DNA of 64,000 nucleotides from Leucosporidium creatinivorum. Lineage: Eukaryota; Basidiomycota; Microbotryomycetes; Leucosporidiales; Leucosporidiaceae. The position numbers and the translations under genes are program-made. The stretch's first letter is position 1. Each line of letters opens with the position of its first letter. This document shows positions 12,054 to 23,664 of the stretch, piece by piece. The stretch spans positions 420,721 through 484,720 of the forward strand of contig BCKL01000022.1 of NCBI GenBank assembly GCA_001600635.1, read 5' to 3'. The notes beneath the pieces are model-generated. The model saw only the letters and a program-made list of their open reading frames with translations. It made no database searches and had not been told where the DNA came from.

Positions 12054-15000
12054 CTACCTCCTCGACCTGCGCTTGAGCTGCTCGGATCGGCTCAGGAGCT
12101 CATAAGGGATCTCGTCCTCCTCCCTCGCCATCTGCTGCTGCGCTCCCATCCCCAACTCGGGCGACGACATCTTCTTACCTCCCCTCCTGGCCATCTCCAT
12201 CTCCAACTCCTTCTGCGCCTCGGCCGCCTCCCTCGCCAACGCCTCCTTCTCAATCGCCCGATCCCTCGCCGCCCTCACGCGCTCCCGGTCGGCCCTCCTC
12301 TGCGCCAACCTCCTCTCCTTCTCCTTCTCCTTGTCCGTCTGCACCGCCTCCTCGACGAGCGTGGCCATAATCTCCTCCATCGTCAAGGGCGTCTCCCTCG
12401 GCGCTGGTCCTCCTTGCGCGGCGACTTCCTCCTCTTCCGCGACCGTCTTCTCCTTCTCGGGTGGAGGGATGGGAGCGTGGATCGAGTGGAGGAGGAGGCG
12501 ACGGGCGAGCTTCTCGTCGGGGGTGAGCTCGGCGAGGGCCTTCATCTCCTTCTCGACCGAGAGGGCTTGCACGGTGCCGACGCGGTGGCGGTAGAAGGCG
12601 CGGAATTGAGCGTATTCCTCCTGGTCGGCGACTTGAGCGCGAAGGCTGGCTTCCTGCGCTGCGAGGCGTTCGAGACGGCGGGTCTGCGAAGGGCAGAGGG
12701 AGAAGGTCAGCTTCAACTCTCCGAGCGAGAAACGAGAACGAGAAGGCGCGACTCACAATGACGGACTTCTCCGTATCGAAATCCGCCTCCCTGACCTTCT
12801 GCCATCCCGTATGCCTCTCGCACTTCTTCCTCGGCATCAAGCACACCCTTTCCATATCCTCCTCGTCCATGCCGAACCCCTCGCCGCCCTCCAACTCGAC
12901 CTGGGCGAGGACCTCCCTCCCCTCCTCACTGTTGACCCACTCCTCCCACTGCGCCGAATCAAACACGAGGCGAACGTCCAATCCGCACTGCGCCTCGGGG
13001 ATGTTGGTCGGTCCCGTCCCGACATTGGCGACTCGGCGACTCCCACGCTTCTTGGCCTTGTTCTTGTTCTTGTTCTTGTTCTTGGCCCTCTCCCTCGCCT
13101 TGATCTCCGCGGGCGTCAACTCTTCTTCTTCCTCCTCTTCCGCTTCTTCCTCCTCCTCATCCTCGCCCTCCTCCTTGGCGCGCTCGGTTTCCTCCCTCTC
13201 GGCCTCCTCCCTCTCGGCAGCGACCGTATCTGCAGTCGCCTGGCAGAGCGCCTCCCATCTCTTGATCGCAATCTTGAGGTACTGCGACCTCGCCTCGACG
13301 AGGAAGAGCTTGCCGTCCAAGCTCTGGCGGCGATTGACGAGTTGACCAATCTTCTCCTCCAGCCTCTTGAGCGCCCTCGACTCCTCCTCCTCTTGCCTCC
13401 TCGACGCCTCGTCGTCCATGAGCGAAAGCTTGACCTCGGCTTGAGGAACCGTCTGGGGGGGAATGGGTTCCGTCGTCTTCATGTCGAACACCTGCGCCTC
13501 GCGACGGCGTGCGCCGACGACGCGGGGCCAGAAGTACTCGGCGTCGAGGCCGCAGAGGTCGAGGCGAGTGGCGGCGACTTCGATGCCGCAGTAGTCGGAG
13601 CAGTACTTGGAGAGGACGGCGACGGCCTTGAGGCAGGTCGGGCGGGCGCAGCGGGATTTCCAGGTCGTGACGGTGTTGGTGGCGGCTGTCGAAAGTGGCA
13701 AAGGGTCAGTGAGATGCAGTAGAGCGTCGACGAGCAGCGAGCAACGAACGATCTCGGCAGTTGGGGCAGATGAACTGGTCGACGAGAGGGACGCTGTCCT
13801 CGGGGATCTCCATGCATTCGGTATGCCACCACTCCTCGCACCTGAATAGCAAGAGGAATTAGCGAGCGTCCTTCTCTCGAGTTGTGGAAAGATCCGTACT
13901 TGTCGCACTCGATCATCATCCTCTGCGAAAGCCGAACAGGGTCAGCTCGTACGTCTCGACGAAGCCCGGGACAGAAAGACTCACCTCGGGCTCATACAGC
14001 CTGTGACAGATGCAGTAGAGTCGATCGTCCACCTCCTCCTCCTCCTCGCCCTGCTCTTGGCCGTTCATCGCGACCTTGACCCTGCCCTTGCCCTTCCTCC
14101 GATTATTCCACGCCTTGGCGAGGTCGTCTTCCTCGGAGTCGCTGCCGCGAGGCGGCGCATAGCCCTCGAATGGCCCCGAGAGCGGTCCATCGGGAAGCTG
14201 AGTCTTGGGCGGCCGAACGAAGGGAAGTCGAGCAGCCTGAGCCGAGGCCGAGGGGAGGGGAGAGTTGGCCGAGGAGGAGAGGTTCGAGGTCGAGGCGTGA
14301 GGGAAGTTGGTGTTGAGAGCTTTGAGGCCATCGACGTCGTCCTCGCCGTGGCCGTTGGCGCCATTGGACGAGTCCTTGCCCTTGTCCTTGCCTTTGGCCT
14401 TGTGGCTCACGGGCGGAGGCGTAGGCTTGATGTTGTTGCCGTACAGGGCGGCACGAGCTTTGCCAGCCTTGACCTTGTTGGCCTTGCGTTGAGCGCGAGT
14501 CGTCTTGGGGCGAGGAGGAGCCTTGGGCTGTTGCGAAGAGAACAGCGAGAGGTCAGCTCAGCGCGAGAGTCGCGTCGAAGCCGCTCGCGCGAAGGATTGG
14601 CTACATACCTTGGGGACTCGCGGTACAGACGGTTTCTTGTCGTAAGATCCATCCATCGCGACATCTTCGTCCTCGGCCTTGATGCTCTTGCCGCGCAGGG
14701 CACCGCTGCTCGTGAGGCTGCTATCCCTCCCCTCGCGGTCGTACATCATGACATCTCCGTCGTCCTCTCCCTCCGCATCAATATCCTGCTCTCCCTCGGC
14801 GTCCTCGTCCGAATCGGGGACCAGCTTGAGCGACGAAGAAGGCGAAGCGAGCTGAGAAGCGCGTCGGTTGGAGCGGCGCTCTTGGGAAGCGGGTACGACG
14901 TTGAGGGCGGGAGGAAAGGGCGCGGGACCGGCAGGGACCTGTCCTACAGCAGCTGGAGTGCTGTGCATGCTGGGCTGGTTGAGCTGAGCGACGTAGGCGT

Positions 15001-15400
15001 CGGGATCGAGGGCTTGTTGCGCTGCTTGGGAGAGCAAGTCGAAGGCGCCAAAGGGACCCGCTGCCTGCTGTGGTACAGCGGTGGGGAGGTGTTGCTGATA
15101 CGTGGTGTAGTGCGGTGCATGCTGAGCGTGACTAGGCAAGCCCTGCAGCGGATGCTGCTGCTGGTGCTGTTGGAAGGCGGGCGCGTCGCCGTGAACGGCA
15201 AAGTCGTGTGCAGCCGAGTAGCTTCCGTTGCTGGTAGGGTGCGAGTCCATGCCGAGGATGTGCGGCAGCCCTCGATTCGGCGGGTAGGGGAGCTGCTGCT
15301 GCTGCTGCTGACCGAACTGAGCGGGAGGAGCGTGAGCTTGAGGCTGAGGCTGAGCCTGCGAGTGCAAGTGCTCGTCGTTGAGCATCTGATGGAAGTTCAT
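12054..15400 (-). CDS. SPP1: COMPASS (Set1 complex) subunit Spp1/CFP1-like, PHD finger protein
   Basis: Six exons (14609-15400, 13985-14527, 13900-13922, 13750-13841, 12757-13685, 12054-12683) encode 1002 aa. Residues 1-430 are a Gln/Pro-rich, then acidic and basic, disordered region. A PHD finger follows at about 433-484 (LYCICHRLYEPE, MMIECDKCEEWWHTECMEIP, FICPNCRD), with the full Cys4-His-Cys3 set only after splicing a 23-nt microexon (13900-13922). Next comes the CFP1/Spp1 cysteine block CARPTCLKAV and KYCSDYCGIEVA, then coiled-coil and KNKNKNK-rich segments. Spp1 binds H3K4 methyl marks and links Set1 methyltransferase to promoters and, in yeast, to meiotic break sites. At 1002 aa it is far longer than yeast Spp1 (about 350 aa), mainly through disordered tails. 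The right copy of the 0.71-kb repeat lies about 250 bp upstream of the start codon. Confidence 0.88.
13045..13085 (-). repeat. In-frame hexanucleotide tandem repeat in SPP1
   Basis: Tandem CTTGTT units (plus-strand view) encode an Asn-Lys dipeptide run in the SPP1 C-terminal half. The unit is a multiple of three, so length changes would keep the frame. Confidence 0.8.
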
Positions 15401-15652
15401 CGCTTGCCAACGCGCTTTCTGTAGTCGACCCGGCGACCAGCGATGTGTAATTGAGGCGGGCAGGTGCAGAGCTGGGTGTGGTGCGAAGGCAACCTCGAAA
15501 CCGGCTTTCGCTCGAGGTATGTCGAGCAGCGGAGCGAGCTACAGGCTGCAGAGAGCTCCTCCCTCTGTACCAGTGTTCAGCCACACATCTTTGCATCAGC
15601 CCCAACGCTGTTTCGGAGCGCAGTTGCTACTCTTGCCCCTCCAGCGATGGTC

Positions 15653-16365
15653 CGAGAGCTTCGCAGCGAGCGCCGAGACGTCTCAGTTCGCTTCTGCACC
15701 TCAGTCGGTGGCCTATTCGCAAAGGGGTAGCATGAACGCTACTTGAGGCGACTCTACAGCACGTCGATGCACTGCTGCATCTCTGCAGCGAGCTCTCGGA
15801 CGTATCTTTCGCATCTCGGCTTTCGCACGGCGCTCTGCTCTCGTAGACGAACATGACGAGTAGTGGGAGCAAGAATACATTCTGCAGCAGTCCAACAACG
15901 TCTCCAACACCCCTCGGCTCTCCCTCAGCTGCACCAACCTCGAAAAACTTCCCCTTCTCGAGCATCCTCCGCCTCCCTGCGCCGAGCTCCTGCCATGCTG
16001 CACCTCGACAGCAAAGAAATGTCCCGCGAGACATTGCGACCCCTTCACGCATATTTGCGATACACGAGAGCTCAATTGTGAGCAAGCTCTCGCGGCTAGT
16101 AAGGCGCCGCACCCAAGTCCCTAGGTTAGCATGAGTTGAACTCTGCACTGCTCTGCGACGGCCATATACGACGGAGCAGGGTCATTGAGGTGCTGTTAGG
16201 AACTAGTTCCAAGCTGCACCTCTGAGGGGTTGCTTCGTGCTTTTTGATGGGTCGGGTTGTTTTGCGTGAAGCAGAAACCCAGGCGCGCTGCTGGTTTCGG
16301 ACTTGGCCAAAGATTCGCACACTCGACCGAACAGGTGCAAGTGAGGGGAGCGAGGATAGTTCCTG
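15653..16365 (-). repeat. 0.71-kb inverted repeat, right copy
   Basis: This is the reverse complement of 5640-6353 at roughly 99 percent identity. It lies in the shared 5' flank of SPP1 (minus, start 15400) and of the LRR-like frame beginning near 16918. The flanks beyond 15653 and 16365 differ from those of the left copy, which places the repeat boundaries there. No mobile-element protein was recognised. Confidence 0.9.
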
Positions 16366-16917
16366 CTCATGGTGATGTGGCTGCAGAGGTGTAGGTGAAC
16401 GCACTGGAGAAAGGAGATAGTCTACAGAACCGATGGAAGGGGGAGCAAGAAAGACCGCCGAGGTAAAAGGAGTAGCGACTCATCGCCGAAGGGAGCGCCG
16501 AGCCCGAGCATTGGCTGGTGAGGCCCCTTCCACGCCGCTGTTGAGGGGCTGGGATCCAATCTGAGACCACGAGGTAACTTCTCACTCTTTTCGTCCTGCC
16601 TGGAGGACCGAGAGTGAAGGACTTCAGCTGCCAAACGCCGAGCTTCGAATCTCTCTCTCCCCCCACATCTTGCTCGTCTCGCTCTCTTCAACTCGCTCGC
16701 TGCTCAGCTCCTCTAGGCAGCTTTTGTAGCACTCCGAGCACAGTCCAAGAGTCTCATACAGCGCAGGACTCCTCCACTGTCGACATCGTCTGCTCATCTC
16801 GAGGTGCGATTTCGGCTATCTCAATCAGCCGGGGTCTTCGGCGAGCTGACTCGGCGCTCTAAAACATAGCACTCTACAAGCCCAGCAAATGCCCGCCCCC
16901 AGATCGCTCGCCGTACG
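16366..16917. other. Intergenic; possible lost 5' part of the LRR-like gene
   Basis: No defensible exon was found. A branch-like GAGCTGAC (about 16835) and a CAG acceptor near 16886 precede the LRR-like frame, so a 5' exon may exist, but I could not find an ATG-bearing one with a matching donor. Confidence 0.3.
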
Positions 16918-17754
16918 ATGACTCAAGCGATTGAAGCCTGCAGCCGAGTGGAAGGTCTCTACCTCGTCTCTCCTCTCGGCTCCGCGGGAAGGATCGAGCG
17001 CGCTGTGGCGCATTCGAGTAGTAGGCTACAGATGCTCCTAACCCGCAGCTTGAGATGGAAGTGGGACGAGCTTGCTGCGATGCTTTACCCTGCATCGGCG
17101 CTGAAGGAACTCGCCTTGGTCAGCAACGGAGAGGATAGCTCGGCGACCGTCGATTACTCCAACGCCGAGCCCGTGGGATGCAAGCTGCAGATGCTCACCT
17201 TGATGGGGAGCGCTTGCTCCACTCCTCTCATCGACTACCTCCTCACCCAATCCCAGACGTCCCTCCAACTCCTCATGCTCGAAAGCTTCGGCGAGGACCC
17301 CTCGGCGCTCGATTTCACCGATTTCGTCGCCCTTCGTGACGTTCAGCTCATCACCGGTCTCATCTACAATACGGAGGAGAAGATCACACGCCTCGTCAAC
17401 GCCCTCAGCAGCATCCGCTTCCTCGAGACCCTCACAATCCCGCTCGGCGATCCCCTCACTGACAGCAGCCGTCATTTCGAAGCTCTCGACTTCCTCGGCC
17501 GCCTTCCCTCGCTCAAAAAGCTGCGTGGAACGAGTTGGCTCTCGCTGAGTACCGACTACCTCCTCAAAACCCTCGAAGGGGGCAGCAAGCTCGAGACAAT
17601 CGAGCTCATGAGCGACCTCGTCGGCGAGGATGAAGCTTTTGTCCAGCGCGGTGAGGAGGAGATGAAGATGTTGAGCGAGGTGGCGGAGAAGAGGAGAGTC
17701 CTGCTAACGTGGGGTGGAGACGACCTTAGCGGTCTGGGATTGGAAGACGTGTGA
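16918..17754 (+). CDS. F-box/LRR-family C-terminal region, 5' end uncertain
   Basis: A single 278-aa open frame shows leucine-rich-repeat spacing (LKELALVSNGEDS, LQMLTLMGSACSTPLIDYLL, LQLLMLESFGEDPSALDF, FLETLTIPLGDPL). It ends in LLTWGGDDLSGLGLEDV. The last 130 residues align closely with the fragment at 23665-24228 (shared KTLEGGSKLE and IELMSDLVG). No F-box is present in frame; the frame is open upstream of the ATG to an apparent CAG acceptor near 16886, so this may be the last exon of a longer gene, or a truncated one. Fungal F-box/LRR proteins act as SCF ubiquitin-ligase adaptors. Functional status is unknown; the intact frame argues that it has not long been dead. Confidence 0.5.
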   Translation: MTQAIEACSRVEGLYLVSPLGSAGRIERAVAHSSSRLQMLLTRSLRWKWDELAAMLYPASALKELALVSNGEDSSATVDYSNAEPVGCKLQMLTLMGSACSTPLIDYLLTQSQTSLQLLMLESFGEDPSALDFTDFVALRDVQLITGLIYNTEEKITRLVNALSSIRFLETLTIPLGDPLTDSSRHFEALDFLGRLPSLKKLRGTSWLSLSTDYLLKTLEGGSKLETIELMSDLVGEDEAFVQRGEEEMKMLSEVAEKRRVLLTWGGDDLSGLGLEDV

Positions 17755-18078
17755 GCGAGGCCAGAGCTCGGCGAGGACTGAAAGGGAACGGCTCGAGTCG
17801 CGTTCCACGAAAAGAGGGGATGATAGCTGGGAAGCCGATACACAATACATCTGCTCGTGACATGATAGTAGCGACTGTGCCGCGAGTAGAACGGAGAAAG
17901 TGAGAGCCAGCTCGCTTCGCTGCCTCCAGATCCTCGCCGAGTTGAAACAGAAAAACGAGTGTGTTGCAGCGAGATGCGAGTGCGATTGCGAGTGCGAGTG
18001 CGAAGAACTAACCAAAAAGCTAAAGAGTGGTTGTGTGTGTGTGTGTGTGTGTACTGAAGAAGAGAAGCAAGGAAACAG
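17755..18078. other. Convergent 3' flank with (GT)n microsatellite
   Basis: This is the space between the ends of two converging genes. It holds a run of GCGAGT-like units at about 17975-18003 and a pure GT dinucleotide run at about 18032-18052. I see no gene in it. Confidence 0.7.
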
Positions 18079-21000
18079 CTACATAAAGTAACGATCCCCC
18101 TCCCCCATCCCCTCAACGCTCCGCTTCTTCAACTCCCACCCCTCCCACTCCCCACCTTCCCTCCTCTCCACCTTCCTCCTCTCCCACTCTTTCCCACCAC
18201 CCCCCTCCGCCTCCTCCGTAGGACTCAAACCCCACCCCACAACTCTACTCGCATCCTGCTCCCGAACACCAACGCCGAGATACTCCTCTTGCTCGTCCAC
18301 GGCCGCGCGCGAGACGGTGGTGGAGGACGAGGTGGAGGAGACGTATTTGAGTGAACGGAGGGATTTGATCTGCCTCGTCGCCGAGGTCGATGAGCGAGGG
18401 GGAAGCCCACCGAGCGAGAAGCGGTCCGTCGATCCTCTCGCCGACTCGTTCTCCCCATCCGACTCGAACACCGAGGCCTGCTGCTGCGCCAATCGTCTCG
18501 CCGCACGAGGTTGCTTCCCCCCATCCGTGCCCGTGGCGCGGGCGCGAGGGATCCTCTCCTTCTCCTTGCTGGTCGCCAGCGCCGAAGAGGACCGACCTTC
18601 AAGTCGTTCCTCCGCCTTCCTCCTCTCCCTCTCCTTCTTCCCCTCATTCTCATTCTCCTTCTCTCCACCATCCTCCCCTGCCGTCCTCTCCCCGTCACCC
18701 ATCTTCTCTCCCCCCTGCCTCTCCTTCTCCAGCAGCAGCAGCGCCTTCTTCCTCCCCGGCGTAATCGGCCTCGAATAATTCAAGACCTCCTGCGGCGGCG
18801 TGGGGTTGGACGGTTGGCGCGCGGTGGAGAGGCGGTGGGAGGGGTTGTCTGGCTGGTGCTCGGCGGAGGAGGGGGAGCAGGGACGGGCCCCGGGCTTTTT
18901 CGGTGGAAAAGTGGTGGAGATGGGTGGGGCGTGGAGGTCGAGCGCTGAGATGGAGGCGCTGGCGTTGGCGCTTGAGGTCGAGGAGGAGGAGGGAGGGAGG
19001 GGGAAGTCTTGCCCTCCAAGTCCGGAGAGGTAAGGCGAGGACTTGAGACCCACCGGCTCGGTAGGAGGCGAATTCGGCGCGTCGACATTGAAGTCCACCG
19101 ACTGATTCGTCTCATTCGACACCGAGCGTCCCATCGACGTGCCGGTGCTGCTGGAGGTCGAGGTGGAAGGATGGGACCGCACGGCGTTAGTCGAGAGAGC
19201 GCCGCCGATGACTGTGGTGCTGTGGCTCCTCGAGGCGGGGGGAGGTCCCAGTCCGACTTGAGCAGGCGCCGACTCGGTCGAGTAGACTGAAGCCGACGTG
19301 GCGAGGCTGGAGCGAAGAGCCGAGCTCGGGCGAGGGAAGGTCGGCTGAGTCGGAGGCGGGTTGAGGGAGGAAGAGGAGGCGGGAGGCGCAGGAGCAGGAC
19401 GGGGGGATGACCAGCTCGGATTGGCCGCGCGAGGAGGGTTGAGAGGGCGGGGGCTCGAGATGTCGAGGTCGTGGGCTTTGGCGAATTTGCGCTTGAAGGC
19501 TTGCTCTGCACGTCGATCGATCGGTCGGGGTCAGCTGGGGGTTTCACTCGTAGACTAAGTGAAGGCAGAAGAACGCACGCAAAACCTCCTGCATCTCATG
19601 CCCGCCCTCCTTCTTCCTCGCCCTCTCCCTCGGCGCCGGCACTTTGCGCAACTTGAAGCTCGCCATCTCACTAAAGAACGCTCCCATATCCAAACTCTGA
19701 TTGCCCATTCCTCCGATAGCAGAGTGCCCTCGTTTGTGCGTCGGGCGGGGAGGTGTGGAGCGCAGGGAGGCGCGAGCTTCGGTTAGGAGGGAGGAGGGGG
19801 AGCGGGTGCGCCAGGCGCCGGGGTTGAGGGGGACGCCGAGAGGAGGAGGTGGAGGAGGTGGGGGGGGAGGAGCGAAGGTGGAGGGTACGGATTTGAAAGG
19901 CGAGCGGGAGGACGACGAAGCATCGGCCGAGCCTGAGGCTGATCTCTTGTGCTTCGAGAGCTGGTCCCAACCAACCACCCTGGTCAGCGTCCCTCCCCGT
20001 CGGGGCAGACAGTGAAAGAAGAAACTCACCTCCCCTTTCAACCTCCTCACCTCCCCTTCCAACTCTTCAATCCTCTTGCGATCCCCCGCCCTCTTCTCCT
20101 CCTCTCTCCTTCTCTTCTCCTCCTCTTTCGCCTCCCTCCATGCGCGAGTGACCTCACTCGAATTAGGGCCGAGCAGCATCGTATCGACGCCTTCTTTGTC
20201 CTTGGTCTTGGTCGCCGAGGAGGAGAGGTTGGGCAGGGAGGAGGAGGAGGGAGGAGCGACGGTGAGAGGGAATTTGAAGTGTACATGATGGTGGGAGCGG
20301 TCGCGGCGGTGCTGCTGCTGCTGGGTCGTAGGGACAGCGACGGAGGGGGAAGAAGGCGAAGAAGCGGCGCCAGCGCCGAGTTTCCTCTTTCCGCTTAAAG
20401 ATCGCATCCCTCCTCCTGCAGCAGCAGCTGCTCTCGTAGCGACGGGCGAAGAAGACGAAGGCTGGCCCTCACCCCAAGGAGGGGAGAACTGTGGTGCAGA
20501 GGTCGAGGTGGAGGCGTAGGGCCTTGCTCCGGCGTGAGCTCGAGGCGAGCGCGACGGGCTGTGGTGTCGAGCTGGAGAAGCTGCTGTTTCGTAGGTGGTT
20601 GCGAGGAGGTTGGCTTGCGAGAGGGTGGGCAGGGGTGGAGGGGCTGTAGCGAGTTCAAGAAGGCGATGAGCATCACGTGAGCCCGCCGACGCGACAACCT
20701 CGTCGCCGAACTCACCTTCATCAAAGACGAAGAGGTCCTGCTCCTTCTTCCTCCTCTTGTTCACCCTTTCTGGACTCTTGCTCCCTTTTCTGCTCCGAGC
20801 CGCGTCGATTTTACTTGAACCGCTCTGACCCTCCCCGTCCCCCGCCAGCTCCTCCCTCCTCGTTCTCTTAGTGCCCACCTCCGCCTGCTCTTCTACAGCG
20901 ACAGCAGCCTTAAGGAATCCACTCGCTTCCGCTCTGAGCCCTCGCCAGATGGAAGAGAAGGCTGAGAAGAGGAAGGGAGTCGACGGAGGAGGGGCGGGGG

Positions 21001-21097
21001 CGGTTGTTGTTTGACCTGCTGGAGGAGCAGAGGATGCAGACGGTGCAGGAGGGGGAGGGTTGAAAGGGTATTCTGGTGGAGATAAAGGTCCTGCCAT
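18079..21097 (-). CDS. Pro/Ser-rich protein with WH2-like motif, function unknown
   Basis: Three exons (20030-21097, 19579-19960, 18079-19505) give 958 aa. Most of the protein is low-complexity (Pro, Ser, Ala, Glu/Arg/Lys). Features that stand out are a charged coiled coil at about residues 315-355 (EEKRRREEEKRAGDRKRIEE), a polyproline run, and near 448-465 the segment DMGAFFSEMASFKLRKVP. Its hydrophobic helix plus LRKV resembles the actin-binding WH2 consensus (LL.EI...LKKV), which together with polyproline suggests an actin-related or scaffolding role (inference only). After that comes QQAFKRKFAKAHD, then a long Ser-rich tail. Intron 1 (19961-20029) is 69 nt, in frame and free of stops, so a read-through form would add 23 residues. 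I do not recognise the family by name. Confidence 0.65.
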
Positions 21098-21636
21098 CCA
21101 ATATCCTGTAGCCTTACAGCTCGGCTGAGAGGCGATAAGTAAGCGAGAGCGAGCAAGGGTGAGAGCTAAGGAGCGCTCTGTCCGCCCGAGCTCGATGAGG
21201 CGAGGCCTGGCGAGGCGGTGAGGGGTCACTTAGAGCAGCAAAAGTCCTGTATAGTCGTACAGGTCCTTGCACGCTCTCTTCTGCTCCCTCTGCTCTCCTC
21301 TCCGTTCTCAGCGCAAGCACCAGACTCATCGCCGAACTCGCTGCCCCAGGCCGACCTTGTGTACGAAAAAGCGATTCCATGTACATCGAGAGAATCGGCG
21401 GCGTGAGTAAAAACAAAGCTACAAGAAAGTAAGAAAAAAAGAGGTCCCGTCTAATGCGTACAAACCCTTGTAATCTGAACAACCAGCGTTCGGCGCCCCC
21501 CATTCCCATTCCCATCCCGTAAGCTCGTCCTGCGTAAGCCTACGCCCTCCCCACCAATCTACTACTGTACACCGAGAAAGAGAGAAAGAAAGAAAGACGA
21601 GAGCGGTGCGAAGGTGAAGCCGAGGATCGACTACGA
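21098..21636. promoter_or_regulatory. 5' flank of the WH2-like gene
   Basis: This 540-bp spacer upstream of the minus-strand gene contains pyrimidine-rich stretches but no clear TATA element, RNA gene or ORF I can support. It also contains the 3' flank of the small gene to its right. Confidence 0.4.
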
Positions 21637-22599
21637 CTACCACACGCCCAACTCCTGATCCTTATCATCCTCCTCCTGCTGCCTCTTGCGCTGCTTCTTG
21701 AGGTGCTCAAACTCGGCTTGGAGGAAGGTGAGGAGGATCAATTCGATGAACGAGTGGACTTGTTGGGAAATGATGAGGCGGGATCTGGACGCGCGCAGAG
21801 AGAGGGTCAGCTCGAGAAGCAAAGCGGAGGGTTCGGAGGTTCCGAGAACGGGAAGCGTGGACAGAGGAGGAGAGGACTCACCCTTTGGGATCTTGACGGT
21901 TCACGTAGACGTGGATGAGGTTCGTCTTGGTGTCGAGGAGCTGTAGTCGACCAGCCGCAGAGAAAGGATCAGCTTTGGGCTCGCTCGGCGCGCGCGAAGA
22001 AGCGGGAAGGTCGACCGAGCGAGCAACTCACGCGCAAGTCACCCTCATCAGTAGCCTGCCAGCTGTACTTTACTCCATCAGGTCCCTTCCAACGGCGGTG
22101 GCTGTTGGTGTGTAGCAGAGTCAGCAACGTACGGGAAGCGAGCGCTCGAAAGGACTCACGTTGACCAAAAGGGCATCGAGTAGAGCTTGTCACTCGAGAC
22201 TCGAACCTCTCGCAACTCCAACGCTTCTTCCGTCACTTGACCAATCTGTAGGATGGTACACGGCGTCAGTGTGAGCTCTTCCCGCTGTTCCCCAATCCCT
22301 CCCTCACGTGCGCTTCAACGCGCTCGCCCCAAACAACAGCGGAGCTGTCGGAGTTGCCGGTCTATAGCGCATCTGTAGCTCACCTTCTCCCTGCCGTGGA
22401 ACAAAGCAGCTTCAAGTACTGTCCTCCTATGCTGAGCGAACCATTTCGGCTGGTTGTTGCTAGTGTCGATGAAGCGGGAATGAGCTCTTCGGGCTCCCTC
22501 GACATTAAAGTCCTCCCTGAGCAGGGTGAGAGCAGGGTGCAACACTCCGTTGGTAGGCCCTGTAGACGACGTCGAAGAGGTGCTGCTCGTGTAGCTCAT
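21637..22599 (-). CDS. Small fungal protein, DUF6593-like, function unknown
   Basis: Five exons (22384-22599, 22160-22245, 22032-22101, 21882-21940, 21637-21784) encode 192 aa. After a Ser/Thr-rich start (MSYTSSTSSTSSTGPTNG) the protein is a compact beta-rich domain: GQVTEEALELREVRVSS, then HRRWKGPDGVKYSWQATDEGD, LLDTKTNLIHVYV, and a C-terminal helix SRLIISQQVHSFIELILL. The pattern of G-PDG-KY-W followed by a valine-rich strand and a final LLIS..... helix resembles the DUF6593 family common in basidiomycetes, which has no assigned function. A basic tail (HLKKQRKRQQEEDDKD) may be a nuclear or membrane-proximal segment. Family assignment is by eye and tentative; the gene model is well supported by in-phase introns. 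Confidence 0.6.
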
Positions 22600-23664
22600 T
22601 GCGAAGAGATGCGAGATGAAGAAGGGAGAGAGAGAGCGACTTTCGACGACTCCGCCGAATTTCAATCTGGCCAATCGCCCCCTCCGCCCCAAGCTTCTTC
22701 ACCGCTTCTGCACCTGACTCGACTCTACTCCATTCATGGACTTGCCGTCCATCGGTCGGAGCTTCCTTGCTTCCCTCCCTGCACCTCATCAGCCTCACTC
22801 AGCCAGCCTCCCAGCACCGCTTCGTCAAAGGTCTCACTCCCGATTCGGGCCCTGGCTTGGCGGGGGGCAGATGTACCATGTTACCTGAGTCAGAGTCGAC
22901 TTGCTCGGTCGGTGGAGAGGGGACGGCAATTTGCTCCGTTATGAGCCAGAGCTTGGTCGACCGGAGGAAGCGAAAGGCGCTGCAGAGGCTGGGCTCGGCG
23001 GAGAGGAGGGGGCGCGCAGAAGGGGGTCGGCGTTGCCGGAGCCTCAGCCCTCCCGTTGAGCTGGCAGCAGAAAAGCAAACGAACAAAAAGATATGGTAGA
23101 AGCACAAGAAGCCTTTCTTCAGAGATCAAAAGCTCGAAGAAACGTCCAAGACCGAAGAGCTTCTCTTGACGTCGCTCGGCCTTCTTGAAATCGTTAGGCG
23201 CCCGTGGGGGTCCATTTGGAAGGGGGATGATAGTGTGGAAACGGATTCGCAGCATCTTTATGCTGTGTCTGGGGAGAGCAATGTGTAGAAGTTGCCTTGG
23301 GAGCCAAGGAGAGGGGCGCGGAGCTCGGCGAAAAGGGGGAGGCAAGGGGAGGCGTTGGAAGCGAGGAAAGGCGGATTCAAGGAGGCTCAGCGGTGCAGAG
23401 AGGCAGGAGTTGCTCTTCAGATCGCTGCACCACTGACCACCATGCTCCAGCTCGCTTCCCTAGAAGCGCCGGTTCCAAAGCCGAAGCTCGCTGCTCAGCC
23501 CCCCGCCCGCCTCGCGACTCCCGCTCGAGGCGGGACAGTGCGAAGAGCGGATTAGTAGAAGTATACTACATCTCCGAAACACAAGGTTGAACAGCCGATC
23601 ATTGTGTCGGCTTGCAGCAAGCGAGTCCTCCACTTTCCTCACCGCCGAGGTCCCCCAGCCTCAC
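22600..23664. other. Gene-poor spacer, about 1.06 kb
   Basis: I see no gene I can support. Several short overlapping frames exist on both strands, none with recognisable motifs or matching splice sites. It includes the promoter of the DUF6593-like gene. Confidence 0.5.

Noticed and set aside
14003-15424. A 473-residue plus-strand open frame
   Set aside because: It is antisense to the SPP1 exons that encode the Gln/Pro-rich region, and no motif is present.
18032-18052. GT dinucleotide run as a possible telomeric or regulatory repeat
   Set aside because: It is an ordinary microsatellite in a convergent 3' spacer; no telomere-like unit is present.
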